Shown here in pieces: positions 51,264-58,969 of a stretch of 64,000 nucleotides of DNA. The stretch comes from Catellatospora bangladeshensis. Lineage in GTDB: Bacteria; Actinomycetota; Actinomycetes; Mycobacteriales; Micromonosporaceae. Both the position numbers and the translations under genes were made by a program. Numbering within the stretch: the stretch's first letter is position 1; each line of letters opens with the position of its first letter. Below the pieces are notes generated by a model. That model was not told the DNA's origin and did no database searches. It was given only the letters and a program-made list of their open reading frames with translations. The DNA is taken from assembly GCF_016862575.1 (NCBI RefSeq), contig NZ_BONF01000010.1:124001-188000 (forward strand). The letters are read 5' to 3'.

Positions 51264-51791
51264 ATGAAGCCCGTGACCGAACCCGCGAGAGACTGCTGGC
51301 TGCACCCTGACGTCGAGGTGCGGGAGTCGGCGATCGCGGGCCGCGGGCTGTTCGCGAGGCTGTTCCTCCCGGCCGGGACCGTCGTGTCCCGGCTGGGAGG
51401 ACACCTCGTCGACGGTGCCACGCTACGGGACCTGTTCGCCGAGGCCGCGCGTGAGCACCGCTACGTGGACACCATCACGGTCGGCGACGACCTGCACCTG
51501 GTGCTGCCGCCGCGCCGCCCGAACGGCTACGGCAACCACGGCTGCGACCCGAACCTGTGGTGGATCGACGCGTACACCCTGACCGCGCGGCGCGACATCG
51601 CGCCCGGCGAGGAGATCACCAACGACTACGCGACCAGCACCGCGGCGGCGGACTTCACCATGACCTGCGCCTGCGGGGCGGACCTGTGCCGCGGCACGGT
51701 CACCGGCGCCGACTGGCTGCGGCCGGAGCTGCGCGAACGCTACGGCGAGCACTGGATCCCGCTGCTGCGCGACCGCATCGCCGCGTCCTGA
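51264..51791 (+). CDS. SET-domain protein (putative lysine methyltransferase)
   Basis: The 175-residue protein has a compact SET domain: SAIAGRGLFARLFLPAGTVV at the start, NHGCDPNLWW (the NHSCxPN motif with Gly for Ser), GEEITNDYA (the GEExxxDY block with the catalytic Tyr) and a post-SET cysteine cluster CACGADLCRG. It should bind S-adenosylmethionine and methylate a lysine on a protein; the target is unknown. It lies 15 nt after the coiled-coil gene. Bacterial SET proteins of this size are scattered and little studied. Confidence 0.87.
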   Translation: MKPVTEPARDCWLHPDVEVRESAIAGRGLFARLFLPAGTVVSRLGGHLVDGATLRDLFAEAAREHRYVDTITVGDDLHLVLPPRRPNGYGNHGCDPNLWWIDAYTLTARRDIAPGEEITNDYATSTAAADFTMTCACGADLCRGTVTGADWLRPELRERYGEHWIPLLRDRIAAS

Positions 51792-51800
51792 CCGACTGCT

Positions 51801-51860
51801 GCAGTTTCGGGGAAGCTGCACGAATCGCCAGCCGCGAACGTGCAGTTTCCCCGAAACTGC
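51801..51860. terminator. 60-bp palindrome between convergent genes
   Basis: Arms of 22 nt (GCAGTTTCGGGGAA then GCTGCACG, and its complement) match at 21 of 22 positions. It begins 10 nt after the SET-gene stop and precedes the end of the convergent nuclease gene, so it can terminate both. It is a single copy in this window and differs from the other palindrome families. Confidence 0.8.
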
Positions 51861-51908
51861 CTGCCGCGCCGGGCGAAGCCGGGCCGCGGCGATGCGGTCG
51901 CGTACGGC

Positions 51909-52541
51909 TCAGCAGGTGGCGAGCATGCTGTTCAGCGCGGACTTCTCGGCGCTGTCGACGGTGAGGGCGTAGTAGTACTTCACCTGGATCCAGGCGCGGG
52001 CGTACGTGCAGCGGAACGCCGAGCGCGGCGGCTGCCACTCGGCCGGGTCCTTGTCACCCTTGGACTGGTTCACGTTGTCGGTGACCGCCCACAGCTCCGG
52101 CCCGCCGAGGTCGTTGGCGTAGGTCTGGCGCTTGGCGGTCGTCCACGCCCACGCGCCGGAGGCCCAGGCCTCGGCCAGCGGCACCATGTGGTCGACGTCG
52201 ATGTCGGCGGCGGCGTACCAGGTCGCGCCGTCGTAGGGGCTGTACCACGAGCCGGAGGTCGCCGCGCAGCTGCTGTCGACCACCACGCCGGTGCCGTCGC
52301 GCTTGAGCACCTGCTCGCGGGTGTTGCAGGTGCCGCTGACGGTGATCCAGTGCGGGAACAGGTCCCGGTTGTAGGTGGACGCGTGCGACTCGGCCGCGAC
52401 GGTCAGCGCGTTGAGCCTGCTCAGCGCGGTGCTGTAGGAGGGGATGTTCGGCGGCGTGGCGCCGGCGGGGGCGGCGCCGAGCCCCACGGAGAGGAGGACG
52501 GCGGCCGCCGCGGCGACGGCCGTCCTGAGGACACGGGACAT
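51909..52541 (-). CDS. secreted HNH-type nuclease (DUF1524-like)
   Basis: The 210-residue protein has a signal peptide (MSRVLRTAVAAAAAVLLSVG, cleavage near AGATPP) and an HNH-like core: DIDVDHMVPLAEAWASGA with the catalytic DH, then LWAVTDNVNQSKGDKDPAEW with the conserved Asn-x-x-K-G-D-K. The KRQTYANDL segment is typical of secreted actinobacterial HNH proteins. It probably degrades extracellular DNA for phosphate. ATG 52541 has GGGAG 7 nt upstream. It diverges from the ArsR gene. Confidence 0.87.
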   Translation of the reverse strand: MSRVLRTAVAAAAAVLLSVGLGAAPAGATPPNIPSYSTALSRLNALTVAAESHASTYNRDLFPHWITVSGTCNTREQVLKRDGTGVVVDSSCAATSGSWYSPYDGATWYAAADIDVDHMVPLAEAWASGAWAWTTAKRQTYANDLGGPELWAVTDNVNQSKGDKDPAEWQPPRSAFRCTYARAWIQVKYYYALTVDSAEKSALNSMLATC

Positions 52542-52739
52542 CGAGGGTCTCCCGACTGTCCGCACCGCCGCCGGGTGGGGGGTCTCCGGCTGGGGTCACG
52601 GTGTGGACAGACAGGACGATCGCAGATGGACCCCGGAAGATCCAGACTTGATCAGTACGTCCGCATGAAAATCTTGTGAAATTCGATCCCTTGCCGAACG
52701 CCGCCCGCGGCGCGCGCAACGCGTCGGGAAAAGTTGACG

Positions 52740-52757
52740 CGTCGGAGATCTCCGACG
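52740..52757. promoter_or_regulatory. perfect 18-bp palindrome, likely ArsR operator
   Basis: CGTCGGAGATCTCCGACG is a perfect inverted repeat ending 13 nt before the GTG start of the ArsR-type gene. Position and symmetry fit autoregulation by the dimeric repressor. Binding is inferred. Confidence 0.65.
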
Positions 52758-52770
52758 TATCGTCGAGCGC

Positions 52771-53082
52771 GTGACCACCGACGTGTTCAGCGCACTGGCC
52801 AACCCGGTCCGCCGGCAGCTGCTCGACTCGCTGCGGGAGGGCCCGCGGGCGGTCAGCGACCTCGCCGGGCAGTTCTCGCTCAGCCGGCCGTCGATCTCGG
52901 AGCACCTGCAGGTGCTGCGGGGCGCCGGCCTGGTCCGCGAGGAGCCGCGCGGCCGCCACCGCTACTACCACCTGGAGCCGCAGCCGCTGGCCGAGGTCGG
53001 GCAGTGGCTGCACCCGTACGAACACTTCTGGCGTGAGCGGCTGCGGTCGCTGCGCGACGTACTCGACGAGGAGTTCTCGTGA
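52771..53082 (+). CDS. ArsR-family winged-helix repressor
   Basis: The 103-residue protein has the ArsR fold: DVFSALANPVRRQLLDSL, VSDLAGQFSLSRPSISEHL as the recognition helix and GRHRYYHLEP in the wing. No metal-binding cysteines are present. It overlaps the next gene by GTGA; such ArsR-SRPBCC pairs are common, and the repressor usually controls its own operon. The perfect palindrome just upstream is its probable site. Confidence 0.9.
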   Translation: MTTDVFSALANPVRRQLLDSLREGPRAVSDLAGQFSLSRPSISEHLQVLRGAGLVREEPRGRHRYYHLEPQPLAEVGQWLHPYEHFWRERLRSLRDVLDEEFS

Positions 53083-53480
53083 CCGAACCAGGCACCATCC
53101 ACTGCGACCAGTTCCTGTCCCACGCGCCCGCGCGGGTGTGGCAGGCGCTGACCGACCCCGAGCTGCACGCCCGCTGGTGGGCGGCGGGCGACGTGCAGCC
53201 GGTCGTCGGCCACCGCTTCACCCTCGACATGGGCGGCTTCGGCCAGCAGCCGTGCGAGGTGCTGGAGGTCGTCCCCGAGCGGCTGCTGCGCTACAGCTTC
53301 GCCGAGGGCTCCCTCGACAGCACCCTGACCTGGCGGCTGGAGCCCGAGGGCACCGGCACCCGCCTGTTCCTGGAGCACAGCGGCCTCGACCTCGACTCGC
53401 CGATGGGCCGCCAGGCGTTCGAGGGCATGGGCCGCGGCTGGCCCGGCATCCTCCGCAACATGGAGAAGGCCATCGCCTGA
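53079..53480 (+). CDS. SRPBCC/AHSA1-domain protein
   Basis: The 133-residue protein is a single START-like domain (SHAPARVWQALTDPELHARWW, FEGMGRGWPGILRNMEKAI) of the Aha1/CalC group, which binds hydrophobic ligands. It is coupled to the ArsR gene and probably belongs to the same small response unit. The ligand is unknown. Confidence 0.88.
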   Translation: MTEPGTIHCDQFLSHAPARVWQALTDPELHARWWAAGDVQPVVGHRFTLDMGGFGQQPCEVLEVVPERLLRYSFAEGSLDSTLTWRLEPEGTGTRLFLEHSGLDLDSPMGRQAFEGMGRGWPGILRNMEKAIA

Positions 53481-53488
53481 CCACGTCG

Positions 53489-53534
53489 GGAAGGGCACCT
53501 TCTTCATCGGAAAACGACAAGAAGGTGCCCTTCC
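53489..53534. terminator. 46-bp palindrome, copy 2 (convergent genes)
   Basis: Perfect 16-bp stem (GGAAGGGCACCTTCTT) with a 14-nt loop. It lies 9 nt after the SRPBCC stop and 6 nt from the end of the convergent RTX-like gene, so it can terminate both transcripts. Same length and arms as 48204-48249 and 57550-57595. Confidence 0.88.
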
Positions 53535-53540
53535 TTCGGG

Positions 53541-54410
53541 TCAGGCCTCGCAGTTGACGGCGGTCTCCACGTTGGCGCAGATGTCGACGCCCGGGCCCGC
53601 GTCGCCCGTGTCGGCTCCCGCGCCGGCGTTGATGATGTCGGTGTACGCGAGATCGCCCACCAGCGTCAGCTTGTCCGCGCCCGTCTTGGCGTCGCCGTAC
53701 ACGGCGTCGTCGCCGTCGCCGCCGGTGAGGTTGTCGCGCCAGCCCGAGCCGCTGATGGTGCCGAGCGTCGCGCCGACGGTCTCGAAGTTGCCGTACACCA
53801 CGTCGTTCTCGGTGCCGCCGGACACGGTGTTGCTGCCCGCGTCCACCGCCAGCGCGCCCTCCAGCTCGAAGGTCAGCGTGCGCGCGTCGCCGTAGAGGGT
53901 GTCGACGCCGGGACCGCCGAACACGCCGTCGTTGGCGAAGACCACCCCGGGCGCGACCAGCGTGACGACCGCGTCGATCGCGTCGCCGTAGATCGTGTCG
54001 TTGCCCTCGCCGCCGTAGATCTGGTCGTTGCTCCCGGTGCCGCCGGTCACCGCCGGGAACTCGACCGCGCCGAAGTCGCCGACCACCGTGTCGTCGCCGG
54101 GCCCGGCGAACACCGTGTCGCTGCCGCCGGCCGCCGCGACGTCGAGCGCGGCGGACTCGCCGTACACGGTGTCGTTGCCCTCGCCCGCGCAGATGGTGTC
54201 GTTGCCGCCCAGGCCGCTGATGGTGTCGTCACCGGCCAGGGCCAGGATCACGTCGTCGCCCGGGGTGCCGACGATGACGTCGGCCTCGGCGGTGCCCAGG
54301 TGGGTCACGGGTTTCTCGTTGCACATCGGCGCGGCGTGCGCGGGGGCCTGCACGGCGGCGATGCTCAGGGCCGCGAGCGCCACGGCCAGGGCGGTGCGTG
54401 CGATACGCAT
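53541..54410 (-). CDS. secreted RTX-like calcium-binding repeat protein
   Basis: The 289-residue protein has a Sec signal peptide (MRIARTALAVALAALSIAA, cleavage near AHAAP) followed by many nine-residue RTX-like repeats such as GGNDTICAGEGNDTVYG and GGEGNDTIYGD, which bind calcium in a parallel beta-roll. Enzymatic motifs are absent. RTX proteins of Gram-negative bacteria use type I secretion, but this one carries a normal signal peptide and no secretion genes are nearby. The C-terminal CANVETAVNCEA has two cysteines. ATG 54410 has GGAGG 9 nt upstream. Confidence 0.87.
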   Translation of the reverse strand: MRIARTALAVALAALSIAAVQAPAHAAPMCNEKPVTHLGTAEADVIVGTPGDDVILALAGDDTISGLGGNDTICAGEGNDTVYGESAALDVAAAGGSDTVFAGPGDDTVVGDFGAVEFPAVTGGTGSNDQIYGGEGNDTIYGDAIDAVVTLVAPGVVFANDGVFGGPGVDTLYGDARTLTFELEGALAVDAGSNTVSGGTENDVVYGNFETVGATLGTISGSGWRDNLTGGDGDDAVYGDAKTGADKLTLVGDLAYTDIINAGAGADTGDAGPGVDICANVETAVNCEA

Positions 54411-54622
54411 GGACTGTGCCTCCAGGTAGGTGGGATCGGACGAGGCCCCTGGCGCGGGCTCGGACACCACCCTCCAACGGCGGCACGCACGGCCGGGGCA
54501 ATCCGAGATCAGATGCTATTGCCCCATTTTTCCCATTCCTGGGAACCACGCCGATCATGTCCTGACCTGCGTCTTCCGACCCTGCCGAGGTGACCCGGCA
54601 CCGGCCTGGCAGGATGCGCCAC

Positions 54623-55090
54623 ATGATCACCCCTGCCGCGCCCGCCGTGACCCTCGTGCCCGTCGACGCCGCGAACTGGCGCGCCGTGGCCGCCCTCACC
54701 GTCAGCGAGCCGCAGCGGCAGTGGGTCGCCGACCCGGCGTACTACCTGGCGCTGTGCCACTACGGCACGGCGGGCTGGCAGCCGCTCGCGGTGACCGGAC
54801 CCGACGGCACGGTGCTCGGCTTCCTGATGTGGACGGTCGACCCCGCCGACGGCGCGGCCTGGCTCGGCGGCATCATCATCGACACCGCCCACCAGGGCCG
54901 AGGCCTCGGCAAGGCCGCGGTACGCGCCGCACTCGACCTGCTCTCGGCCCACCACGGCCAGACGAGCTTCGCCCTGTCCTACGAGCCCGCCAACACCGCC
55001 GCCCGCCACTGCTACACCGCCGTCGGCTTCACCGAAACCGGCGAAACCGAAGACACCGAACTCGTAGCCCGCCTGAATCTCCCCGGCTGA
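54623..55090 (+). CDS. GNAT-family N-acetyltransferase
   Basis: The 155-residue protein is a single GNAT domain with the acetyl-CoA loop HQGRGLGKAAVRAAL and the late FALSYEPANTAARHCYTAVGFTE split by beta-5. The closest recognisable pattern is the diamine or general GNAT group, but no substrate can be assigned. ATG 54623 has AGGA 8 nt upstream; in-frame ATG codons at 54590 and 54614 are weaker choices. It stands alone. Confidence 0.87.
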   Translation: MITPAAPAVTLVPVDAANWRAVAALTVSEPQRQWVADPAYYLALCHYGTAGWQPLAVTGPDGTVLGFLMWTVDPADGAAWLGGIIIDTAHQGRGLGKAAVRAALDLLSAHHGQTSFALSYEPANTAARHCYTAVGFTETGETEDTELVARLNLPG

Positions 55091-55098
55091 CCCGATTC

Positions 55099-55177
55099 AA
55101 GATCACGTCGATCTTGCGCGAAGTGTTGCCCTATTGCCCTTTTTGAGCGTGTCGCACCCACAACCCACGCAAGATCG
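55099..55177. terminator. possible hairpins between GNAT and hemC
   Basis: CGATCTTGCG (55109-55118) pairs with CGCAAGATCG (55168-55177), and a smaller AAGATC/GATCTT hairpin lies at 55099-55115. The segment sits between convergent genes, so a degenerate terminator is plausible, but the long loop makes it weak. Confidence 0.4.
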
Positions 55178-55204
55178 GCGCGGGGTAGGGGTGGGGCGGG
55201 GGGG

Positions 55205-56128
55205 TCAGCGGAGATATGGGTCTAGGAGTTTGCGGGCGCCTAGGGCTAGGAGTTCTTCGGCGGCCTGGCGGCCGAGGGCGGGGGCGTGGGTGCGGTCGCC
55301 GGCGACGACGGTGTGCAGGGTGCGGTCGCCTTCGGGGGCGTAGACGGCGGCGCGCAGGGTCAGGGTGTTCTGGTCGAGGGTGGCGTGGCCGCTGACGGCG
55401 CTGTTGCAGGTGGCGCCGAAGCGGCGGAGCAGGGCGCGTTCGGCCAGGCCCGGGTCGCGGCTGTCGGGGTCGTCGAGGGCGGTGACCAGGGTGGCCGCCT
55501 CGCCGTGGACGCGGGTGGTGACGACGACGGTGCCGGCGCCGGTGGCGGGGGCCATGATCTCGGCGGGCAGCACCTCGGTGATGCGGTGCGCCTGGCCGAT
55601 GCGGTGCAGGCCGCAGGCGGCGACGACGATCGCGTCGACGTCACCGGCGTCCATGCGGGCGATGCGGCTGTCCACATTGCCGCGGATCGGCTTGACGCGC
55701 AGGTCGGGCCGGGCGCGCAGGAGCTGGGCCTGGCGGCGGACGGCGCTGGTGCCGACGACGGCGTCGCGGGACAGTTCGGACAGGCCCCGGCCGTCTCGGC
55801 TGAGCAGCGCGTCGCGCACGTCGTCGCGGGGCAGGTAGGCGGCGATGTGCACGCCCTCGGGCAGGGCCACGTCGCCGGGGATGTCCTTGAGGCAGTGCAC
55901 CGCGAGGTCGATGTCCCCGGCCTGCAGCAGCGCGTCGATCTCGCTGGTGAAGGCGCCCTTGCCGCCGGCCGTGGCGAGGCTGCCGGTCCACCGGTCGCCG
56001 TGCGTGGACACCGGCACCAGCAGCACGGTCAGGCCCGGGTGGGCGGCCTCCAGCCCGCGCGCGACGTGGCGGGCCTGCGCCAGGGCCATGGTGCTGCCCC
56101 GGGTCCCGAGGCGGAGGGTCGTCGTCAC
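55205..56128 (-). CDS. hemC: hydroxymethylbilane synthase (porphobilinogen deaminase)
   Basis: The 307-residue enzyme polymerises four porphobilinogens to hydroxymethylbilane in tetrapyrrole synthesis. Family blocks are visible: LRLGTRGSTMALAQA, KGAFTSEIDALL, LAVHCLKDIPGD (with the catalytic Asp/Lys region), GTSAVRRQAQLL and IRGNVDSRIARMDAG. The cofactor-anchoring Cys lies in RRFGATCNSAVSG, where most enzymes have GGCxxPIG. The gene stands alone, without hemA, hemB or hemD, so it may be a second copy. GTG 56128 is chosen because the family sequence begins there; its ribosome site is weak. Confidence 0.92.
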   Translation of the reverse strand: MTTTLRLGTRGSTMALAQARHVARGLEAAHPGLTVLLVPVSTHGDRWTGSLATAGGKGAFTSEIDALLQAGDIDLAVHCLKDIPGDVALPEGVHIAAYLPRDDVRDALLSRDGRGLSELSRDAVVGTSAVRRQAQLLRARPDLRVKPIRGNVDSRIARMDAGDVDAIVVAACGLHRIGQAHRITEVLPAEIMAPATGAGTVVVTTRVHGEAATLVTALDDPDSRDPGLAERALLRRFGATCNSAVSGHATLDQNTLTLRAAVYAPEGDRTLHTVVAGDRTHAPALGRQAAEELLALGARKLLDPYLR

Positions 56129-56287
56129 CTGAGGAACCCTAAGGCCCGGGTGTATGAACAGGCCGTGAAGCCGGGCAGGCGTGTCGCGGTGAAGGTTTCC
56201 TGCAGGTAACGCCGGAGTATTGACGCGCATCTCCAGTCATGGTCTTATCTGCGAACCGTTCTCACATTCGCTTTCGGAGGATCCACA

Positions 56288-57544
56288 GTGTCCAGATTCC
56301 GGCGCACGGCGCTGGCCGCCGCGGCCGCCCTCACCCTCGGTTCCGGCGCCCTCGCCGTCGCCTCCGCCCCCGCGACCGCCGCCCTGCCCACGGCGGCCGT
56401 CGCGATCGGCGACAGCTTCATCAGCGGCGAGGGTGCCGGCGCGTACAGCACGGTCGTCGACCTCAACGGGACCGCACAGGCGTTCCCCGGCTGGTCGGCG
56501 GCGAACAACAACGCCTACTTCTGCCACCGTTCCGCCAACGCCTCACTGCAGGTCGCGGCCCTGTCGGGCATCAACGCGCGGTTCAACCTGGCGTGCTCGG
56601 GCGGCCAGCCGCACGACATCGCCAACGCGTCGAACACCCGCACGAACGGCCGCCAGGTCGCCGCTCAGCTCACCCAGCTGCGTGCCGTGGCGCAGACCCA
56701 CGACATCGACCTGGTGCTGGTCGGCCTCGGCTCCAACAACAGCTACTTCACCTTCGGCGACGTGGCGACGCTGTGCGCCAACCGGTTCATCGCCGACGCG
56801 TGGACCGGCTGGTGGGAGTTCTGGGCGTACCTGAACGGCCCGGTGCCGCAGGAGCCGTGCACCGACGCCGACCTGGCCAGCGCCGCCGAGGTCGCCTCGG
56901 CCACCACGGAGACCACGAACGCGCTGCGCCAGCTGATCACCACGCTCAACGAGGTGGACGCCGACGGCCAGCACCGGATCGTGTTCCAGGACTACACCAA
57001 CCCGCTGCCCACCGACGTGTACAGCACGCTCGTCGAGGAGGACGGCCGCCAGGACGACCGGGACAAGTTCCGCGAGCTGGGCGCCGAGCGCTACGCCGCC
57101 GGCTGCCCGATCCACCGCGCCAGCCTCGCCCCCGGCCACCGCTTCTCGGCCAACCTCGGCGCCGTGGTGCGCAACTCGCACGCGAACCTGTCCGCCGAGT
57201 TCCCCGGCCAGGACCTGGTCTACCTCAACGTGCAGCGGGCCTTCGACGGCGCGCGGCTGTGCGAGAAGGCGGGCAGCCCGACCGGCGCGCTGGCCACCCC
57301 CGTGCGCATCATGGACGGCCCGAGCGGCACCTTCATCCAGAGCCTGTCCGGCTACGACAAGATCGCGATCCAGCGCTTCGCGAACACCTGCGGGACGTAC
57401 TTCCAGACCTGCCAGGAGTCCTGGCACCCGAACGCGGCCGGCCACGCCGTCCTCGGCCAGTGCCTGTCCGCCGCCGCCACCACCGCCAACCGCACCCTGT
57501 CCTGCATCCGCAACGCCGGCACCGGCGCCCTCACCTTCCAGTAA
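56288..57544 (+). CDS. secreted SGNH/GDSL hydrolase
   Basis: The 418-residue protein has a Sec signal peptide (cleavage near ATAALP) and an SGNH hydrolase fold: block I VAIGDSFISGEGAG with the nucleophile Ser, block III LVLVGLGSNNSYF with the Asn, and a late ESWHPNAAGHAVLG with Asp replaced by Glu/Trp context and the catalytic His. Several cysteines suggest disulfides. It probably cleaves lipids or acylated polysaccharides outside the cell. GTG 56288 has CGGAGG 7 nt upstream. A 46-bp palindrome follows directly. Confidence 0.9.
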   Translation: MSRFRRTALAAAAALTLGSGALAVASAPATAALPTAAVAIGDSFISGEGAGAYSTVVDLNGTAQAFPGWSAANNNAYFCHRSANASLQVAALSGINARFNLACSGGQPHDIANASNTRTNGRQVAAQLTQLRAVAQTHDIDLVLVGLGSNNSYFTFGDVATLCANRFIADAWTGWWEFWAYLNGPVPQEPCTDADLASAAEVASATTETTNALRQLITTLNEVDADGQHRIVFQDYTNPLPTDVYSTLVEEDGRQDDRDKFRELGAERYAAGCPIHRASLAPGHRFSANLGAVVRNSHANLSAEFPGQDLVYLNVQRAFDGARLCEKAGSPTGALATPVRIMDGPSGTFIQSLSGYDKIAIQRFANTCGTYFQTCQESWHPNAAGHAVLGQCLSAAATTANRTLSCIRNAGTGALTFQ

Positions 57545-57548
57545 CGAA

Positions 57549-57596
57549 AGGAAGGGCACCTTCTTATCGGAATACGTAGTAGAAGGTGCCCTTCCT
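57549..57596. terminator. 46-bp palindrome, copy 3 (convergent genes)
   Basis: Perfect 16-bp stem (AGGAAGGGCACCTTCT with its complement) and a 16-nt loop; the common unit is 57550-57595. It starts 5 nt after the SGNH stop, and its right arm overlaps the stop codon of the convergent DUF4259 gene (57595-57597). Confidence 0.88.
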
Positions 57597-58005
57597 AACC
57601 TGCCAGGGCGCTACGCAGGTCGCGGACCACGGCAAGCGCGTCCTCGCCGCCGCCCTCCTCCCACGACTCGCGCCACTCGGAGTCGTCGCCCATGACCCGG
57701 TCCAGTGCCCGCACCGCGAGCGCCGCGACGTCGTCGGGGATCACCACGCTGCCGCCGTCGAGCAGAAAGTCCGGCGCGTACGCCGAGGTCAGCGGCTCGG
57801 CTCCGGGCCGCTGCGACAGCACGATCGCGGCCGCCGCGATGGCCCGCACGCCCTCCCGGTCGTCCAGGAAACCGGTCGTGTCCGCGGCCTCCGTCAGCGC
57901 CTGCCTGATCATCGCGAGCCGCTCGCCCGGTGCCGCGTCATCGAGAGCGCCGCACCAGTCGGCGGCGCTGTCGTTGTCGAAGGGACCCGTGTCCCATGTG
58001 CCCAT
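57595..58005 (-). CDS. DUF4259-type protein
   Basis: The 136-residue protein begins MGTWDTGPFDNDSAADWCGA, the signature start of the DUF4259 family, and is otherwise helical with a C-terminal RVMGDDSEWRESWEEGG segment. The family has no established function. The stop codon lies in the arm of a palindromic repeat. Confidence 0.85.
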   Translation of the reverse strand: MGTWDTGPFDNDSAADWCGALDDAAPGERLAMIRQALTEAADTTGFLDDREGVRAIAAAAIVLSQRPGAEPLTSAYAPDFLLDGGSVVIPDDVAALAVRALDRVMGDDSEWRESWEEGGGEDALAVVRDLRSALAG

Positions 58006-58120
58006 CGCTACCTCCCGCGCCAGGTCGTGCCGGACGATAGCGGCCGCATGCGACATCACCGCGGGCGCGCCCGCCCCGGTCCGCGCCCCGCCGGCCGCCG
58101 TCGCTCCGTAGGCTGCGGGT

Positions 58121-58963
58121 ATGTCCGTCACCGAGCAGCAGTCCAGCGGACCGGCCGTGACCGCCGCGCCCCGGCGGCGCGGGCCGCGGCGGGTGCCGCT
58201 GTTCCTGTTCGTGCCCGCCGGGCTGGCGCTGGCGTTCCTGGTGCTGCCGCTGCTCGGGCTGCTGCTGCGCGCCCCGTGGAGCACGCTGCTGGAGCACCTG
58301 GCGCAGCCGGCGATCCTGGCCGCGCTGCGGCTGTCGCTGCTCACCGCGACCCTGGCCACCGTGGCCTGCGTACTGCTGGGCGTGCCGCTGGCGTGGCTGC
58401 TGGCCCGCGTCGAGTTCCCGGGACGGCGCCTGGTACGCGCCCTGGTCACCGTGCCGCTCGTGCTGCCGCCCGTGGTCGGGGGTGTGGCGCTGCTGCTGCT
58501 GTTCGGCCGCCGGGGCCTGATCGGCTCCTGGCTCGACGAGACGTTCGGGGTGACGCTGCCGTTCACCACCGCCGGGGTGGTCGTCGCCGAGGCGTTCGTG
58601 GCGATGCCGTTCCTGGTCATCGCGGTCGAGGGGGCGCTACGCGGCGCGGACACCCGCTACGAGGAGGCCGCCGCGACGCTGGGCGCGGGGCGGTGGACCA
58701 CGTTCCGGCGGGTGACGCTGCCGCTGGTCGCGCCCGGGGTCGCCGCGGGCGCGGTGCTGTGCTGGGCGCGGGCGCTGGGCGAGTTCGGTGCGACGATCAC
58801 GTTCGCCGGGAACTTCCCCGGCCGAACGCAGACCATGCCGCTCGCCGTCTACCTGGCCCTGGAGACCGACCTCGAAGCGGCGATCGTGCTCAGCCTCATC
58901 CTGCTGGTGGTGTCGGTGACCATCCTGGCCGGGCTGCGCGACCGGTGGATCAGCAGCCCGTGA
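58121..58963 (+). CDS. modB: molybdate-type ABC transporter permease
   Basis: The 280-residue protein has about six membrane helices and the permease EAA loop (YEEAAATLGAGRWTTFRRVTLPL is split by the Gly), with the LGEFGATITFAGNFPGRTQTMPLAVY segment characteristic of ModB. It would carry molybdate (or tungstate/sulfate) across the membrane with ModA and ModC, but neither the binding protein nor the ATPase gene is adjacent. The upstream gene is divergent and the downstream gene converges, so this is a single-gene unit. Confidence 0.88.
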   Translation: MSVTEQQSSGPAVTAAPRRRGPRRVPLFLFVPAGLALAFLVLPLLGLLLRAPWSTLLEHLAQPAILAALRLSLLTATLATVACVLLGVPLAWLLARVEFPGRRLVRALVTVPLVLPPVVGGVALLLLFGRRGLIGSWLDETFGVTLPFTTAGVVVAEAFVAMPFLVIAVEGALRGADTRYEEAAATLGAGRWTTFRRVTLPLVAPGVAAGAVLCWARALGEFGATITFAGNFPGRTQTMPLAVYLALETDLEAAIVLSLILLVVSVTILAGLRDRWISSP

Positions 58964-58969
58964 CCCCGG

